DNA of 20,417 nt from Reticulitermes lucifugus (Eukaryota; Arthropoda; Insecta; Blattodea; Rhinotermitidae), in the NCBI GenBank assembly GCA_026260175.1, contig JAKCWW010000224.1, positions 75,286 through 95,702 on the forward strand. The letters run 5' to 3'. The position numbers were made by a program, and so were the translations under genes. Position 1 is the stretch's first letter. Every line of letters starts with the position of its first letter. The notes under the pieces are model-generated. The model was given only the letters and a program-made list of their open reading frames with translations, was not told the origin of the DNA and did no database searches. Below are positions 1-10,238 of this stretch, piece by piece.

Positions 1-124
1 GCTTTTGCCATGGCAATTCTGGATTTAATTTCACGTGTACACCTTGCATCATTTGTTATAATGATATTTGAATAAAACCAATAAAAGGTAACTTTCATGA
101 ACTTTATTTTTCATTTCTATATAG

Positions 125-718
125 CTATTTCTGTTTCTCCACATAATCACCTTTGAGGTCTATACACTTTCACCAATGTTCAAATAGTGTCATAAGGCCT
201 TCACATTACACCTGTGCATCTTGACGACTTAATCACAACTTAACCGCTGTTGACTTAAATGCCCGATGCCTAGTGAAGTCCTCTTAAGTTCCTTAAATTT
301 GGGAAAGCTATGAAAATCCGACGGCGCCAAGTCGGGGCCACACGTTGGGNGGGGGGGGTCCATATCGGCGAAACCAAGACCTCGAGTCTCAGCAGTTGTT
401 CTCACATTTCTGTGCGATCCAACATTATCGTGTTGAAGGACAGACTGCTCCATGTGAGGAAGAATTCTTCGACGCCGTGCGTTCGATTTCCCCAGTGTTT
501 CAAAACACCGCTCAGAGTTAAAGGTTGTGCCAGTAGGTATGAAATCTGAATGCACAGCGCCTTTGACATCCCACAAAACTGTGACTTTGCTAGCCTTGAA
601 TTTTACTAATCTCTACACATTGCTGTCCATGAACAATTTTCATTCACCGATGACTGTCGATGGGAGATACGTTTTCTGCAGTCAGGAACTCTATCACTGC
701 AAGCTGTTTCACCCGCAT
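125..718 (-). pseudogene. Mariner transposase remnant with the middle deleted
   Basis: Reading leftward from an ATG at 716-718, the first codons give MRVKQLAVIEFLTAENV, the start typical of insect mariner transposases, followed by an in-frame stop after about 24 codons and the continuation MKIVHGQQCVEIS. Near 603-610 the frame shifts and the text jumps to KFKASKVTVLWDVKG, which lies past the first catalytic aspartate in intact mariners. The second aspartate (LQHDNVGSH) and third (LAPSDFH) of the DD34D triad are present. The C-terminal tail KCIDLKGDYVEKQK ends at the stop at 125-127. The helix-turn-helix region and first catalytic block are therefore missing. Position 350 is an undetermined base inside a G run in this region. 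Confidence 0.85.
350..358. other. Ambiguous base (N) before a G homopolymer
   Basis: An N at 350 is followed by a run of G. It lies in the mariner remnant where the coding text would read a proline-rich stretch, so the true run length, and hence the reading frame here, is uncertain. This is a sequencing or assembly feature, not a biological one. Confidence 0.9.
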
Positions 719-905
719 TAACATACTCGCATTACACTCCGTCATGTATATGAACATAATTATGGGCCCTCTTGCAGCAGTATTTTACAATTCGGCCCCG
801 CGGTGTGGAAAAGCCTGAATAATTGAACGCAGTTTAGTTTGTACTTCTAAGTGTTCTTTTTCAAGTAAACAATTATGAGGCATTACTTTTCAGCACCCCC
901 TTCTA

Positions 906-3900
906 TGAGGTTGTGTAATTTTATTCCAGATGCCTCGTAGAAAGAAATACAAGTAGAAACAGGTTTTACAAATAATCAAAGGTAACTAGCTAGTTACGTA
1001 ATAACGTCCGTAAACTATTACAGAAAACGTTACGGTATGCATCATCCCCTGACGGTTAAGAAGTAGACATTTCAAACAGAAGGGTTATGTATGAGTTGAG
1101 GTCTATAAAAAAATAAATGATTACGGCCGATCTAGCAACGTTTGGACAGTCTGAAATTGAAAGAAGGCAGGAAGCAAGATAGCAAAAGAGAAAGAAAGAA
1201 AATAACACAGTCCGAAGAGCATACAAAGTCGCATCTTCATGATTAGTTACTATTTAAAAAGAGAGACCCCGCGCCCTGAACAAGTTAGTGTCCAAATTGA
1301 ACAGTCTTCTGGGATGCTATGTCCGCAAACTGAGGACGCACCATATCGTGTTCACTGAACATATACTAAGAGACAGCGTTATGGTCGGGACGAATGGGTA
1401 GTCCTCCAGCTTCGTATTCGTGTTTCTAAACTTTGCCCTGATACAGCCTTATCTTGACGGAGGCCTTTAGTAGTCTCTCTCAGCTCCCCCATAGTACCTG
1501 AATCGGGCTACGACCGCATTCTTTCACATCCTTTCCAAATCAGTATCCAGCAACCATCCTGGTGTTTGTTATACTCGTACAGTCTGAGCTGCTGATAGTG
1601 GCATTAAATAAGTCACATAAACACAAACATTCACTGAGCGAATGTGAAGTAAGAGATTCTCTGGAAGAGTAAATTTCCTATTTATTTTTGTCTTTAACAG
1701 TGCCGGTTATGATTCTTATCACTTGCGGAAGTCAGATATAATTCCGTCCCGTTTCAAAGATTGTTCTACTCCGTCTTCAGGTTGACAGTAGGGAGAGGAG
1801 GGAGTACTAGTGAGGGGGGGTGGCGTTAGGAAGAGTTATGAAGTCTCTGAAACGTCGTGTAAAAAAATAAACCTACATGGTGGACAATGTCCAAAATACT
1901 TGTCAAACCTATTGCACTACACCAATGTCAGAATCCTTTAAAGTTAACTTATGAGCAATGTGTTTCGCCAGAATGGCAGCACACGTTCATAATTACTGAG
2001 ACGCAGGAAGAGTTGAAACAAATTAATTAATGTCACGATCCACGAGTCGAAAACTCAAGTTGTCAGCTACATACTCACAGACTGTCATCATGATCGTGAT
2101 CCTGGACACGGCTGTCCGTCTGACGGCAGCGGATTCTCTGTTACGGTGCGTTGAACATTTGACTGCGAGACTGGTGAACATGCTGGTATAGAGGGGAATC
2201 CAGAACAACGTCAAACGCTTGTCACAACTTAGCCCGCAGTCGGTTGCATCGTGTCACATGAGTACCCACAACCCCACCACCCCCCCTCCCCAGTAATATC
2301 ATAATCACTATAATCTGCACAACACTGTCACACACAGAAACTGTCACATTCACGAATTGTAGGGCCTACACGGGGGAAAAAAATTACAAAATAAAAAAAA
2401 ATCACAACGGGTAACAAATGCATCAGTAATTCCTAATTTTAGAACCTTCATTTGCATCCCTCATTTCGACTATGAAAAGTGTTTCCCTGAAGTCAGGATC
2501 ATTGACAGAGAAACAAAATTACGCCCTTTTTATGTCATAACCAACACTGCGTGGTGTTGACACATCACCTCACCCTTCCGCTTGATACACTTCACCACCT
2601 GTATAACAGATACATGGTGTACGTGCCAGGAACAGTTTGTTCTGAGATTCTGTCGCGGTGAAGAGCAGTGTCAAGCTGTGGACAGGTGCACCATATGATC
2701 CTCTAAAGGCTCGTGACACTGGTTGTATCATCATACCAACATTATTTTGGGCACTGTTCACTGTGTGAGGTATATGGCATTATCCGTTATACGCCCCCGG
2801 CCACTCCAATTGGCACTTATATTCATCTTACATCACACAGTCCTTAACTCTATCCATCCTATGTAGGAGATACCTCGTTTGGGAAAAGTACTTACTGGCC
2901 TTAATAGTCTGGATTCGTCTGGTATTTGGGACTCATGAAATAAATCTTTTGCACTACCTGCACATAGCTCAGATAACTGTGGCTTTGCGACAGAAATCAC
3001 AAAAATGCACTAAGAGAAGAAAGTATAAAAAACCCGGAACGCAACAACTACTATCAAACTGATATTCTCTTTACCGAATCCTCGCAAAATCGAAGTGCCC
3101 CTCTTCTTCAAATTCAGTGGTGCCCTTAATTCCTATGTCAAAGGTACCTTTAATAGTATGTTCAATTTTAGATTCTTTGCGCAGTGAGTGGGAAGTGACG
3201 GCGTATAATTTGCTACGTAGATATCCGTCAACGAGAATACATGGGGCCGCATACACAAAGACCGTAATGTTGATTATAAATTAATTTAACTAAAATTTAA
3301 GATTATAACAAAAAAGTTAACAAAAATGTAAACACAGAAATTACCTTCACTTATTGCACAATCAAATGTTCAAAAATACAATCAACTCGATGGCGAAGAG
3401 CCGTGAGTTAGAACCCGGTAATAATGCGGCCGGACAAAGATATTATCTGCCTTTTATGGAATCAAAAGACTCATTACCGTATAGAAGATCTGGTGATCAA
3501 ATTCTGTCCTCAATCAGGTAAGTCCAATCCAAATCAGCAAGGCTACGTTTAAGATCATTTATAGTACTATCCACCAATCTACACGTAAGACCTTAATCTT
3601 TTTTTTTGGCAATAATTAAATGCCTCAAACAAAACTCACGATAAACAGATGTTAAATAAGCCCTGCACACAGCCCAGTTAATTAACTTACGAACAGGCCG
3701 GCCACGTCTGGATACAACAATCCGATTAAACGAATTCATGACGTACAAGTTATAATAATTATCGTAAAACATGCCGTCCGGTAATAACTGAACCCGACAT
3801 GGTATTGAGGCTGCTCGAAACACTCAGTCGACAAAATATTGAAGTACGTGGTACGCGTAGTGACCACTGTACCTTGAAGGCTTAAATTACTATTCCAGCA

Positions 3901-4033
3901 TTCACTGAGGGACTAAGGAAAATCATGAAAACGCAATCAGAACAGCTAGTCTACGAACCGACATGTTAGGCACGGACCACCCCAATACAAGAATCTACTC
4001 AAACACGACGTACACACATGCGTACTACGTACG
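906..4033. other. No recognisable gene; unannotated spacer
   Basis: About 3.1 kb of AT-rich sequence. The open frames are all under 80 codons with unremarkable composition. It holds a purine-rich tract near 1163-1203, G/C homopolymer runs near 1813-1819 and 2271-2292, and a weak match to the small repeat described at 12372-12532 around 1305-1325 (CTTCTGGGATGCTATGT). I see no splice-bounded exon series, RNA gene or array. Confidence 0.6.
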
Positions 4034-4153
4034 TCCAGTCGATCAGTCCACTGCTTGACCCCATGAAGATGGAACCGAGACGTTGTCCCGAAGCGTTGGT
4101 AACTAACTAGCAATCTACGCTACGTAACATCCCAGAAGAGCGAAGATTTCATA
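4034..4153 (+). repeat. Small inverted-repeat element, copy A (5' part degraded)
   Basis: Positions 4082-4122 match 12475-12515 in 35 of 41 bases (GTTGTCCCGAA...GGTAACTAA...), showing a dispersed repeat family. The right end, 4125-4145, is a perfect 21-base reverse complement of 12380-12400, the left end of copy B, so the family appears to have terminal inverted repeats. Upstream, a GAAGATGG motif near 4064-4072 aligns with AAAGATGG in copy B. No coding content is seen. It may be a MITE or the non-coding end of a larger element. Confidence 0.6.
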
Positions 4154-4749
4154 AGACTTGCTTAGCAAACAGACATGTCTTGTATTTCAGTAACTCGTCG
4201 CGACGTGATTAAATTCCATTCTCCACATCATATTCATGGTGTGGTACTTAAGTGCTGGGACACCTTTGAAGTTATGTTATTCTGAGATGTGACGCCGTGT
4301 AATCTGGTACACAAGCACCGAAGCTTTCTGGTAAAGTTGCCGCCTGCATCTTCTAGTGTGAAGGTGGAGGCACCAATATCCTCCGAAAAGAAAGTGCATA
4401 TCTAGCGGACTTCATGACGTCACTCCCAGAAGACAGTAGGTCTATCTTCATAGTCACCACCGCGGGAACCTCAGAACTTACCTTACCATTGCCTTAGCAC
4501 TTCTATCCTCAATTTGTCATAATACATTAATATCACCCCCACTTCATATTCGGGTTAAAATCTCGCCAAGTGGACAGGGTATCTTGACTTGAGTTTCACG
4601 TGGTTTTATTCATTTCCAAGAGACAAATTCCAAGACAGTACCTCAAGATAGGCCACTACAGCTTCCCTCCGCGTCCTTTCGAATTCGTCATTCTGTCATT
4701 CGATGCTACACAGTCAAGTCCGGTAACAACGTAGCTACATTAACATTAA
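4154..4749. other. No recognisable gene
   Basis: Roughly 600 bases between the small repeat and the first SINE. Segments around 4340-4370 and 4420-4432 weakly recall parts of the small repeat family (CTTCTAGTGTGAAGGTGG; CTCCCAGAAGAC), but not strongly enough to call copies. Nothing else is seen. Confidence 0.5.
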
Positions 4750-4990
4750 GTCAGGCGGTATAGCGTCTCGCTACGGGCTGGACGGTCCGAGGATCGAATC
4801 CAGTTGGGGTGGCGAGATCCAGTCTCCTGTAAAATGGGTACCGGGTCGCTTTCCAGGGGGGTAAGGCGGCAGGGGGTGGCGTTGACCACCCACTCCATCT
4901 AGCGCCGAGATTAAAGAAAGAGTAGAGCTATGAATCTGTACCACCTCTAGGCCTTCATGGCCTGTTATAGGGTGAACATTACCTTTACCG
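4750..4990 (+). mobile_element. tRNA-derived SINE, family 1, copy a
   Basis: The head contains a pol III B box at 4791-4801 (GGATCGAATCC), while the A-box area is shortened to CAGGCGGTATAGCG compared with copy b. The body shares blocks with copy b: ATGGGTACCGGGTCG, GTGGCGTTGACCACCCAC, AGCGCCGAGATTAAAGA, and the tail TTCATGGCCTGTTATAGGG followed by TTACCTTTACC. A stretch after the B box present in copy b is absent here. SINEs of this kind are transcribed by pol III and mobilised by LINE machinery. The truncated A box makes this copy unlikely to be active. Confidence 0.85.
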
Positions 4991-5365
4991 TTTTCCCATC
5001 TTTAATAAACTACTCTTACACCAAGAAGTGACATTACCATAGGCATGACTTCTGTAAGGTTACTAAGTTTTGTGGGACATTTATAAATGGCCTCTTTGCG
5101 TAATCTCTGGGTACAGCAAAGGGGGCCTACTGTTACGTCCCCACAGAACACTCTTCGCCATCCTGTCCAGCCAGATCGGCTCTGGGGCCGCCCAACCGAA
5201 GTTTAATAATGTTTGAAGCTTTATCCCACTCACCCGCACGTCTTTCTGGCGTGTCAGAAGACAATACCTACTAAATTCGCCACACATTACAACAGTAGGC
5301 ACAAATACCTCAGAAAGGGAGCAAATGTCCATTTCTAGGAGCAGATGAACAACAACACGCTACAA

Positions 5366-5560
5366 CTGCAACTGAAGTACGAAAGGGTCACGCATGAAGA
5401 TGGAGGCATAGCAACAATACGTCACGCACATACCTGACAGCTGATGCAACACGATACCTTGCATAATATTCGTAGCAACTGAAACAAGACGTCACGCACA
5501 AAGCGTCCATGCAGTTGAATCAAATTTAAGTCACGCATACACAAAGTTTAAGGCTGGCAA
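5366..5560. repeat. Degenerate tandem repeat around GTCACGCA, about 35-bp period
   Basis: The octamer GTCACGCA occurs exactly at 5387-5394, 5421-5428, 5491-5498 and 5530-5537, at spacings of 34, 70 and 39 bases. Three of these are preceded at 16 to 20 bases by GCAACTGAA or GCAGTTGAA (starting near 5367, 5476 and 5511). The spacing suggests an old tandem array of units of about 35 bases with one octamer mutated near 5456. The octamer is the reverse complement of TGCGTGAC, the core of the satellite at 16521-17884. No ORF or transcription signal is evident. Confidence 0.5.
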
Positions 5561-6308
5561 CTTATGAACGACAATATCGTCTGATTAACAGGAATATTTG
5601 TCTTAAATCAAGAATTCATTGAGGTTCGTTTCAACAGTTTCGCTTACAGTCTACAATAAACAGTCGTGTTTTTATCATTCCAGGACTTTATTCAAGAGTA
5701 ACTTACTTATAAATATTTAAAAACTAGCTTACAGACTTATTACAGCACGTCATTAGGTTCCACTTTTTTCACAAAGGACACGTACTTCCATGATGTGCTC
5801 TTTACTAGTACAGCATGCATACCCATAACCTATTTCTGTGAAAACTCTGTACTCGGTATTAACAGCCGTTTATAGATGCTACTTTAATTTTGTGTTCAAC
5901 AACAACCTTCAACCTCTGCACCCCCGTTACGCTACAATTTTAGGGCTGTTGCAGGCTTGACATCCTATCATCAGAAGCTGGCTATGTCCACTTGCATTGA
6001 ACTAACCCATGCAGCAGAGTTGACACGCGTTGTCACAGTTCTTCAAGCTTGGCCTAGTACTGCGCCGCAGTGTGTGGGTTACATCGATGATGAGTGCACT
6101 CAACCTTAAATCCCCCAACCCCTCACCCAACTAGACAGGCATGTTACGTTATATTATAATGTTATCCATGTATGTAGACAAACTTAACATGGCATATAGG
6201 GATTTTGGGGTGTAATACAAACAACGGATTGTCCTGCTTTTATCGCGGTAGGATGGGATGTCACGCACTGAATAACCCTTTCTCCATCTCTTTCCATTTT
6301 CCACTTTT
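5561..6308. other. No recognisable gene
   Basis: About 750 bases with no supported coding region. One further GTCACGCA octamer lies at 6260-6267, outside the diffuse array. Nothing else is recognisable. Confidence 0.5.
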
Positions 6309-6327
6309 CATAAAAATAACCCCTGTA
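6309..6327 (-). repeat. Isolated terminal-repeat-like end
   Basis: On the minus strand this reads TACAGGGGTTATTTTTAT, resembling the outward start at 6387 (TACAGGGTGTATTTAAATAA) in inverted orientation. CAGGGTGTTATT-like ends flanked by TA are common in insect Tc1/mariner-superfamily elements. It may be the right end of a separate element or a displaced terminal repeat. Its partner is not visible. Confidence 0.3.
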
Positions 6328-6348
6328 TCAACAACTCAATAAAGCTAT

Positions 6349-6386
6349 TATATACAAATATATGTACATATTATATATACATATTC
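6349..6386. repeat. AT-rich low-complexity tract
   Basis: A run of TA/TATA-type sequence (TATATACAAATATATGTACA and similar) immediately left of the Tc1-like element. Tc1/mariner elements insert at TA dinucleotides, so such a tract is a plausible target. Confidence 0.6.
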
Positions 6387-7325
6387 TACAGGGTGTATTT
6401 AAATAACACTGAAAAACTTCTATGGCTTGCAGGTGGGTTCAAGGTAGGCCTATACACCGAAGTTCCGCAAAATAGCACGTTTGCATCCATAAATGGGTGG
6501 CTAGGAAAACTGATGTGCAGAATGTCAATAAACACGATTGTCGACAGGGGAGAACTGCATTCCGGGGTAAGAGAAGGCGGTTGCTGACACCCATAACCAG
6601 CAAACATCTATGTAGGCACGCCATGCATGCATCTGACACTACCGATTGGCAGGCCATGCATCAGCAAGAAGTTCAGGCAGTGGGCCCAGCGCACTACCCC
6701 CAGACGACAGGAGTTTAGTCAGTGGTTTCTCCAACGCCGTGTTGGGCAGCATCGGTTCCCCAGCATTGTGCTCTACACAGTAAAGGTATCCTTTACTCGA
6801 GAGAATACTATCAGCGGGCATAACAACCAGCTGCAGACAGAACAAGGCCGCCAGCGGCGATTTTCTGTCAACGTGTGGTGTGGTATTTTTCGAGATTTTT
6901 GGTAGGCTCCTACGGATTTCTAACACGCTTCACAGGACCAGCTACAGGGTCTTTGAGGAGCAGTCACTGCCACAACTGCAGGAGGATGTGACGCTACACG
7001 TCGCAGCAGCACGTGGTTCAAGCACGACTGGGCTCCAGTTCACTTCAGCATGGACGCACGAAAAGACCTGAACGCTGCTTCCCTGCGCGGTGGTCTTTTG
7101 GCGTGCTCAATCATCCGACCTAAATCACTTTGACTTTCTGGTCTGGGGACCTCTCAGGTGCCTCGTCTACAGGACTCCAGTACTGACAGAAGATTATCTT
7201 CAGACCAGGATCCAGGCACCAAATGACAACATACACAAACACCTGGTGTATTTGAACGACCGCGATAGTCAAATGTCAGTACTATCTTAGCCTTCCACGT
7301 GTAAACAGGCAATTTCCGATACACA
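6387..7325 (+). mobile_element. Decayed Tc1-like DNA transposon with transposase remnant
   Basis: The left end starts TACAGGGTGTATTTAAATAA, a plausible terminal repeat. From about 6700 a transposase of the insect Tc1/mariner superfamily can be pieced together over several frames: RRQEFSQWFLQR near 6705, RQRRFSVNVWCGIF near 6850-6890, WFKHDWAPVHFS near 7020-7050, SSDLNHFDFLVWG near 7105-7145, YRTPVLTEDYLQTRI near 7165-7210, and a C-terminal-like VNRQF near 7302. The first catalytic motif, normally TDEA, reads TVKV at about 6780, so that aspartate is lost. The second (KHDWAP) and third (HFDF) aspartates remain. Stops and frameshifts are frequent. The N-terminal third, about 6420-6690, is too eroded to read, and no right terminal repeat was found. 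Confidence 0.75.
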
Positions 7326-7435
7326 GTGGACCCAGAAACCAACAGAGATAGCCTACAATTTTAACCTTTATTACATCTTATACCTTTAATATGTACCTTA
7401 TTGTTGATTTGTAATTGTGTGATTTATAATCCAAA

Positions 7436-7480
7436 AGTCCCTGATGATGATCCCAACAAGGGATCGAAACATGTCGGGCT
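7436..7480 (+). ncRNA. Hammerhead-ribozyme-like motif (type I layout, possibly decayed)
   Basis: All parts of a type I hammerhead occur in order: helix I 5' strand AGTCC (7436-7440); core CTGATGA (7441-7447); helix II GATCCC / GGGATC with an AACAA loop (7449-7465), 6 perfect pairs; core GAAA (7466-7469); a minimal helix III CATG (7470-7473); and a GTC cleavage triplet ending at 7475, followed by GGGCT (7476-7480), which pairs with the first strand including one G-U. The GAAACATGTC end resembles the short-helix-III hammerheads known from Penelope-like elements and schistosome satellites. One defect is an extra T at 7448 between the core and helix II. No reverse transcriptase is seen nearby. 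Self-cleavage is untested. Confidence 0.5.
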
Positions 7481-8698
7481 AGTTCACAGTGACTGTATTG
7501 TATAACATAACAAGGTATAATAAGAGTGCATTTGTTGGCTAAAGTGGTGTGTGTTCGAATGAGTGCACGTAATGAATAGTATAAAGATTTTCTATAATGG
7601 GACCACCAAACGGCCAACAGTGCGCTATAGTAATATATTACTTAAACCCAGAAAATAATACACGAAATAAATTCAAACTGTGTAGAATTCTGACGGTGGT
7701 ATATCAGATTTGGATTCATTCAATATTTATACTCTGTCCATCGTTCCATGTTTAATACAAAAATTAAAACACAATGTTTCGGGAACATGATCGATCTGGG
7801 TCCACATATAGGCTCTATTAGCAAACAAATTTTGAACCACTAAGCCAAAAAGTGTAGGGCGTGAGGCTACTGCTAAAAGTTCAGAGAAGAATATATCGGA
7901 TTGAGAAAGCGGATGTCACACGAAAATGGAGAACATTACACACATCAAATGAGAATATGTTATGGTGATCTAATCAAGGAATATGAGATTACACAGGCCT
8001 TGCAGGTCAAAATGAAATAATAAAACTAAAATTAAAGAATTACGCCAGTATTATTTTCTAAAGAACGGCTCTGAATCATGGAGTTTGTCGTATAGTCTAA
8101 CACTCAATATCAAGCCAAATTTTTCTAACAGTAGAAACCCCCTGCCGCAAATTCAGACGCTAGTGCCCTAAATAAAACATTTTATTCCTCATGAATAAAC
8201 TTACACGCGTCAACACGAGATAGATGTGACAGAATGATACTGGGATAAAGGACCATTTCTACATTAATCTCGTGACGATGACAGACATATTGGTATTCCC
8301 TCCGCCCTCTACTTCACTGGGCTACTTGCGGTCAGCGAAGCAGAACCTGTCTGCACAACTCTCTGATGGTTCTTGCTGCAACACAACGCACAAGCCTATG
8401 ATTCCCCTTACAGCACGCGACTCTGGTGTTAGTAACAGTGATTTATATCACACTCCACCAGCAGGTTATGACCAGTCCTTTGCGCTCTACAAGAAGAAAT
8501 TGGGGCTATTGTGAATATTGAATGAGGCGGAAGTAGGTGAGATGATCATTTTTCTTATGCACAGTTCACCGCGTGAGGAAAGACGTTCATCTAGACTACA
8601 TATACAAATTCAGTTCGAACCTCACAGAGAACATATTCCATCATCACTACAAAGACCAGTCGGTTAATGCCGTTTAGAGAATTAAGAGGGATTTGTAA
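7481..8698. other. No recognisable gene
   Basis: About 1.2 kb of AT-rich sequence downstream of the hammerhead-like motif. The first part could belong to the same retroelement end, but no boundary is visible. An open frame of 80 codons at 8272-8514 has no recognisable domain. Confidence 0.5.
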
Positions 8699-9163
8699 AC
8701 TACAATTTTGCATGTTATTTTGTATGGGTGTGAAACTTGGTATCCCACATTGAGGGAGGATAAGGCGACACGGGAGTGGAGAAGACTACATAACGAGAAG
8801 CTTTATGATCAGTACTCCCCACAAAATATTCGGATGATCAAATCAAGAAGAATGAGATGGGCAGGGCATGTGGCAGGTATGGAAGACAGGAGAGGTGGAT
8901 ACAGGATTTTGGTGAGGAGACCTCAGGGAAAGAGACCACTTTGAAGACCTAGGCGTAGATGCAGGATAATATTAAAATTGATCTTCAAGAAGTGCGATGG
9001 GGGCATGGATTGGATTAATCTGTCTCAGGATACGGACAGATGGCGGTTTCTTGTCAATGCAGTAATGAACCTTCGGGTTCCATAAAATGCAGGGAATCTC
9101 TTGACAAGCTGAGGACCTGTTAGCTTCTCAGGAAGGACTCTGCTACATGGGGTTAGTTACTTA
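8699..9163 (+). mobile_element. Non-LTR retrotransposon 3' fragment (reverse transcriptase C-terminus), copy 1
   Basis: The reading begins ILYGCETWYPTLRED, then EWRRLHNEKLYDQYS, IKSRRMRWAGHVAGMEDRR, YRILVRRPQGKRPL and, after a stop at 8942 and frame breaks, [19 protein letters not shown] and MNLRVP. This is the familiar tail of an insect LINE polyprotein downstream of the reverse transcriptase core. Between LRED and EWRR roughly 18 codons are missing relative to the family and to copy 2. The 3' end runs through TTAGCTTCTCAGGAAGGACT to the ATGGGGTTAGTTAC segment. It is 5' truncated, as usual for LINE insertions, and inactive. I do not assign a clade. Confidence 0.85.
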
Positions 9164-9966
9164 GCGGTATTTGTGAGCACCATAGAAAATCATAAACTCA
9201 ATGTGAGGGTAAAATGAAGAATTTTTTAATCTTACAGCAGGTGGAGCATGTACTTAACACTCGGCTTTGAAGGAGCTAAACGCTAAAAGAACTGCACTAC
9301 TAATCACACAAAAGCTCAACCCCGGTAGGAAGACTGATGTCCTCTCGTAACTACATAAATTGTCAGCAATACTGCAGTGAGAAGCCCATATCTCGCATGG
9401 ATCACTGCACGTAAGTGGTAAGAGAAGTGCAGACTTCAGACTTCATGCGTGTTGACACAGTCACATTATTTTATTCATGATGCTTAAGTTGCTGGACTAT
9501 CACACGTCAACACACAAATATACCTTACATTCCCTTGAAGTTTGTTTTAAAGATAGTCCTAGAATTTCTATCAAGAGACCTGTATAACTGGATAACAAAT
9601 TTTACGATTCTCTTCCTCAGACTATACCAGCTAAGTACCAGTTAACCTGTCAACAGCTGGTTTAGCTCACAAGAAATTGCAAAAGAATATGAAAATATGC
9701 AAGTCTCACTTAACTGCTGGGCAAAAACTGCCGCTTGCATTGACTGGGTCCACAAAATCACCTATTGTATACAACACTTAACAAAATACTACGTAATTCA
9801 ACCTAAAGCTTAAAATCTATAATCATATGACTGCTATCTCTTAACCCGTCTATTAAGCTCAGCACTGACTTTCATCCGGTGAATTTTCGAAGCAGTAAAT
9901 GTCAAACGCCACCCGAACGGGCATAGGTCTCGCGACCATCTATAACGTCGATAAAGCCAATCGACG
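9164..9966. other. No recognisable gene
   Basis: About 800 bases of AT-rich sequence with short frames only. No repeat, RNA gene or coding signal was recognised. Confidence 0.5.
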
Positions 9967-10238
9967 CAAAGGTAAAGTTCACCCTATAACATGCCATGAA
10001 GACACAGAGGGTGAGTAGAGGTATACTACTCTTTAACATCGGCGTTAAATGTGGGTGGGTGGTTAACGCCACGCCCCGGCCGCTTTACCCCAGGAATGAC
10101 CCGGTGCCCATTGTATAGGAGGCTGCACGGGCACTAGGCCAGTCTGAAAGGGTGCGGAGAATCTCGACCCACCGGGATTCGATCCCCAGACCGTCCAGCC
10201 CGTAGAGAGTCGCTATACCAACTGCGCCATCCTGGCCC
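9967..10238 (-). mobile_element. tRNA-derived SINE, family 1, copy b (fullest copy)
   Basis: Read on the minus strand, the head carries a perfect A-box consensus TGGCGCAGTTGG (10218-10229) and a near-consensus B box GGATCGAATCC (10175-10185). The body includes ATGGGCACCGGGTCA, GTGGCGTTAACCACCCACCC and AACGCCGATGTTAAAGAG, and the tail is ATAGGGTGAACTTTACCTTT. The anticodon region CTCTCTACGGGCTGG recalls a tRNA-Arg(ACG) loop, a tentative parentage. CCAATC occurs just outside both ends (near 9952 and 10240), a possible short remnant of a target-site duplication. With both promoter boxes preserved, pol III transcription is conceivable. Confidence 0.9.

Larger units (their letters stand above)
65..905 (-). 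mobile_element. Internally deleted mariner element (Tc1/mariner superfamily)
   Basis: On the minus strand the two ends of a mariner transposase can be read with most of the middle missing (see the pseudogene entry). The outer ends are approximate. The left end (about 70-105, reading AAAAGGTAACTTTCATGA) and the reverse complement of the right end (about 878-900, GAAAAGTAATGCCTCAT) are imperfectly similar, which fits decayed terminal inverted repeats. Mariners are usually about 1.3 kb, so this copy of about 0.84 kb has lost several hundred bases. It has stops and a frame break and cannot encode an active transposase. The element is clear; the exact ends are not. Confidence 0.75.

Noticed and set aside
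5081..5332. 83-codon minus-strand frame of fairly protein-like composition
   Set aside because: No motif recognised. A short stretch, CGGCTCTGGGGCC, also occurs in the SINE at 13396-13408, suggesting repeat-derived sequence.
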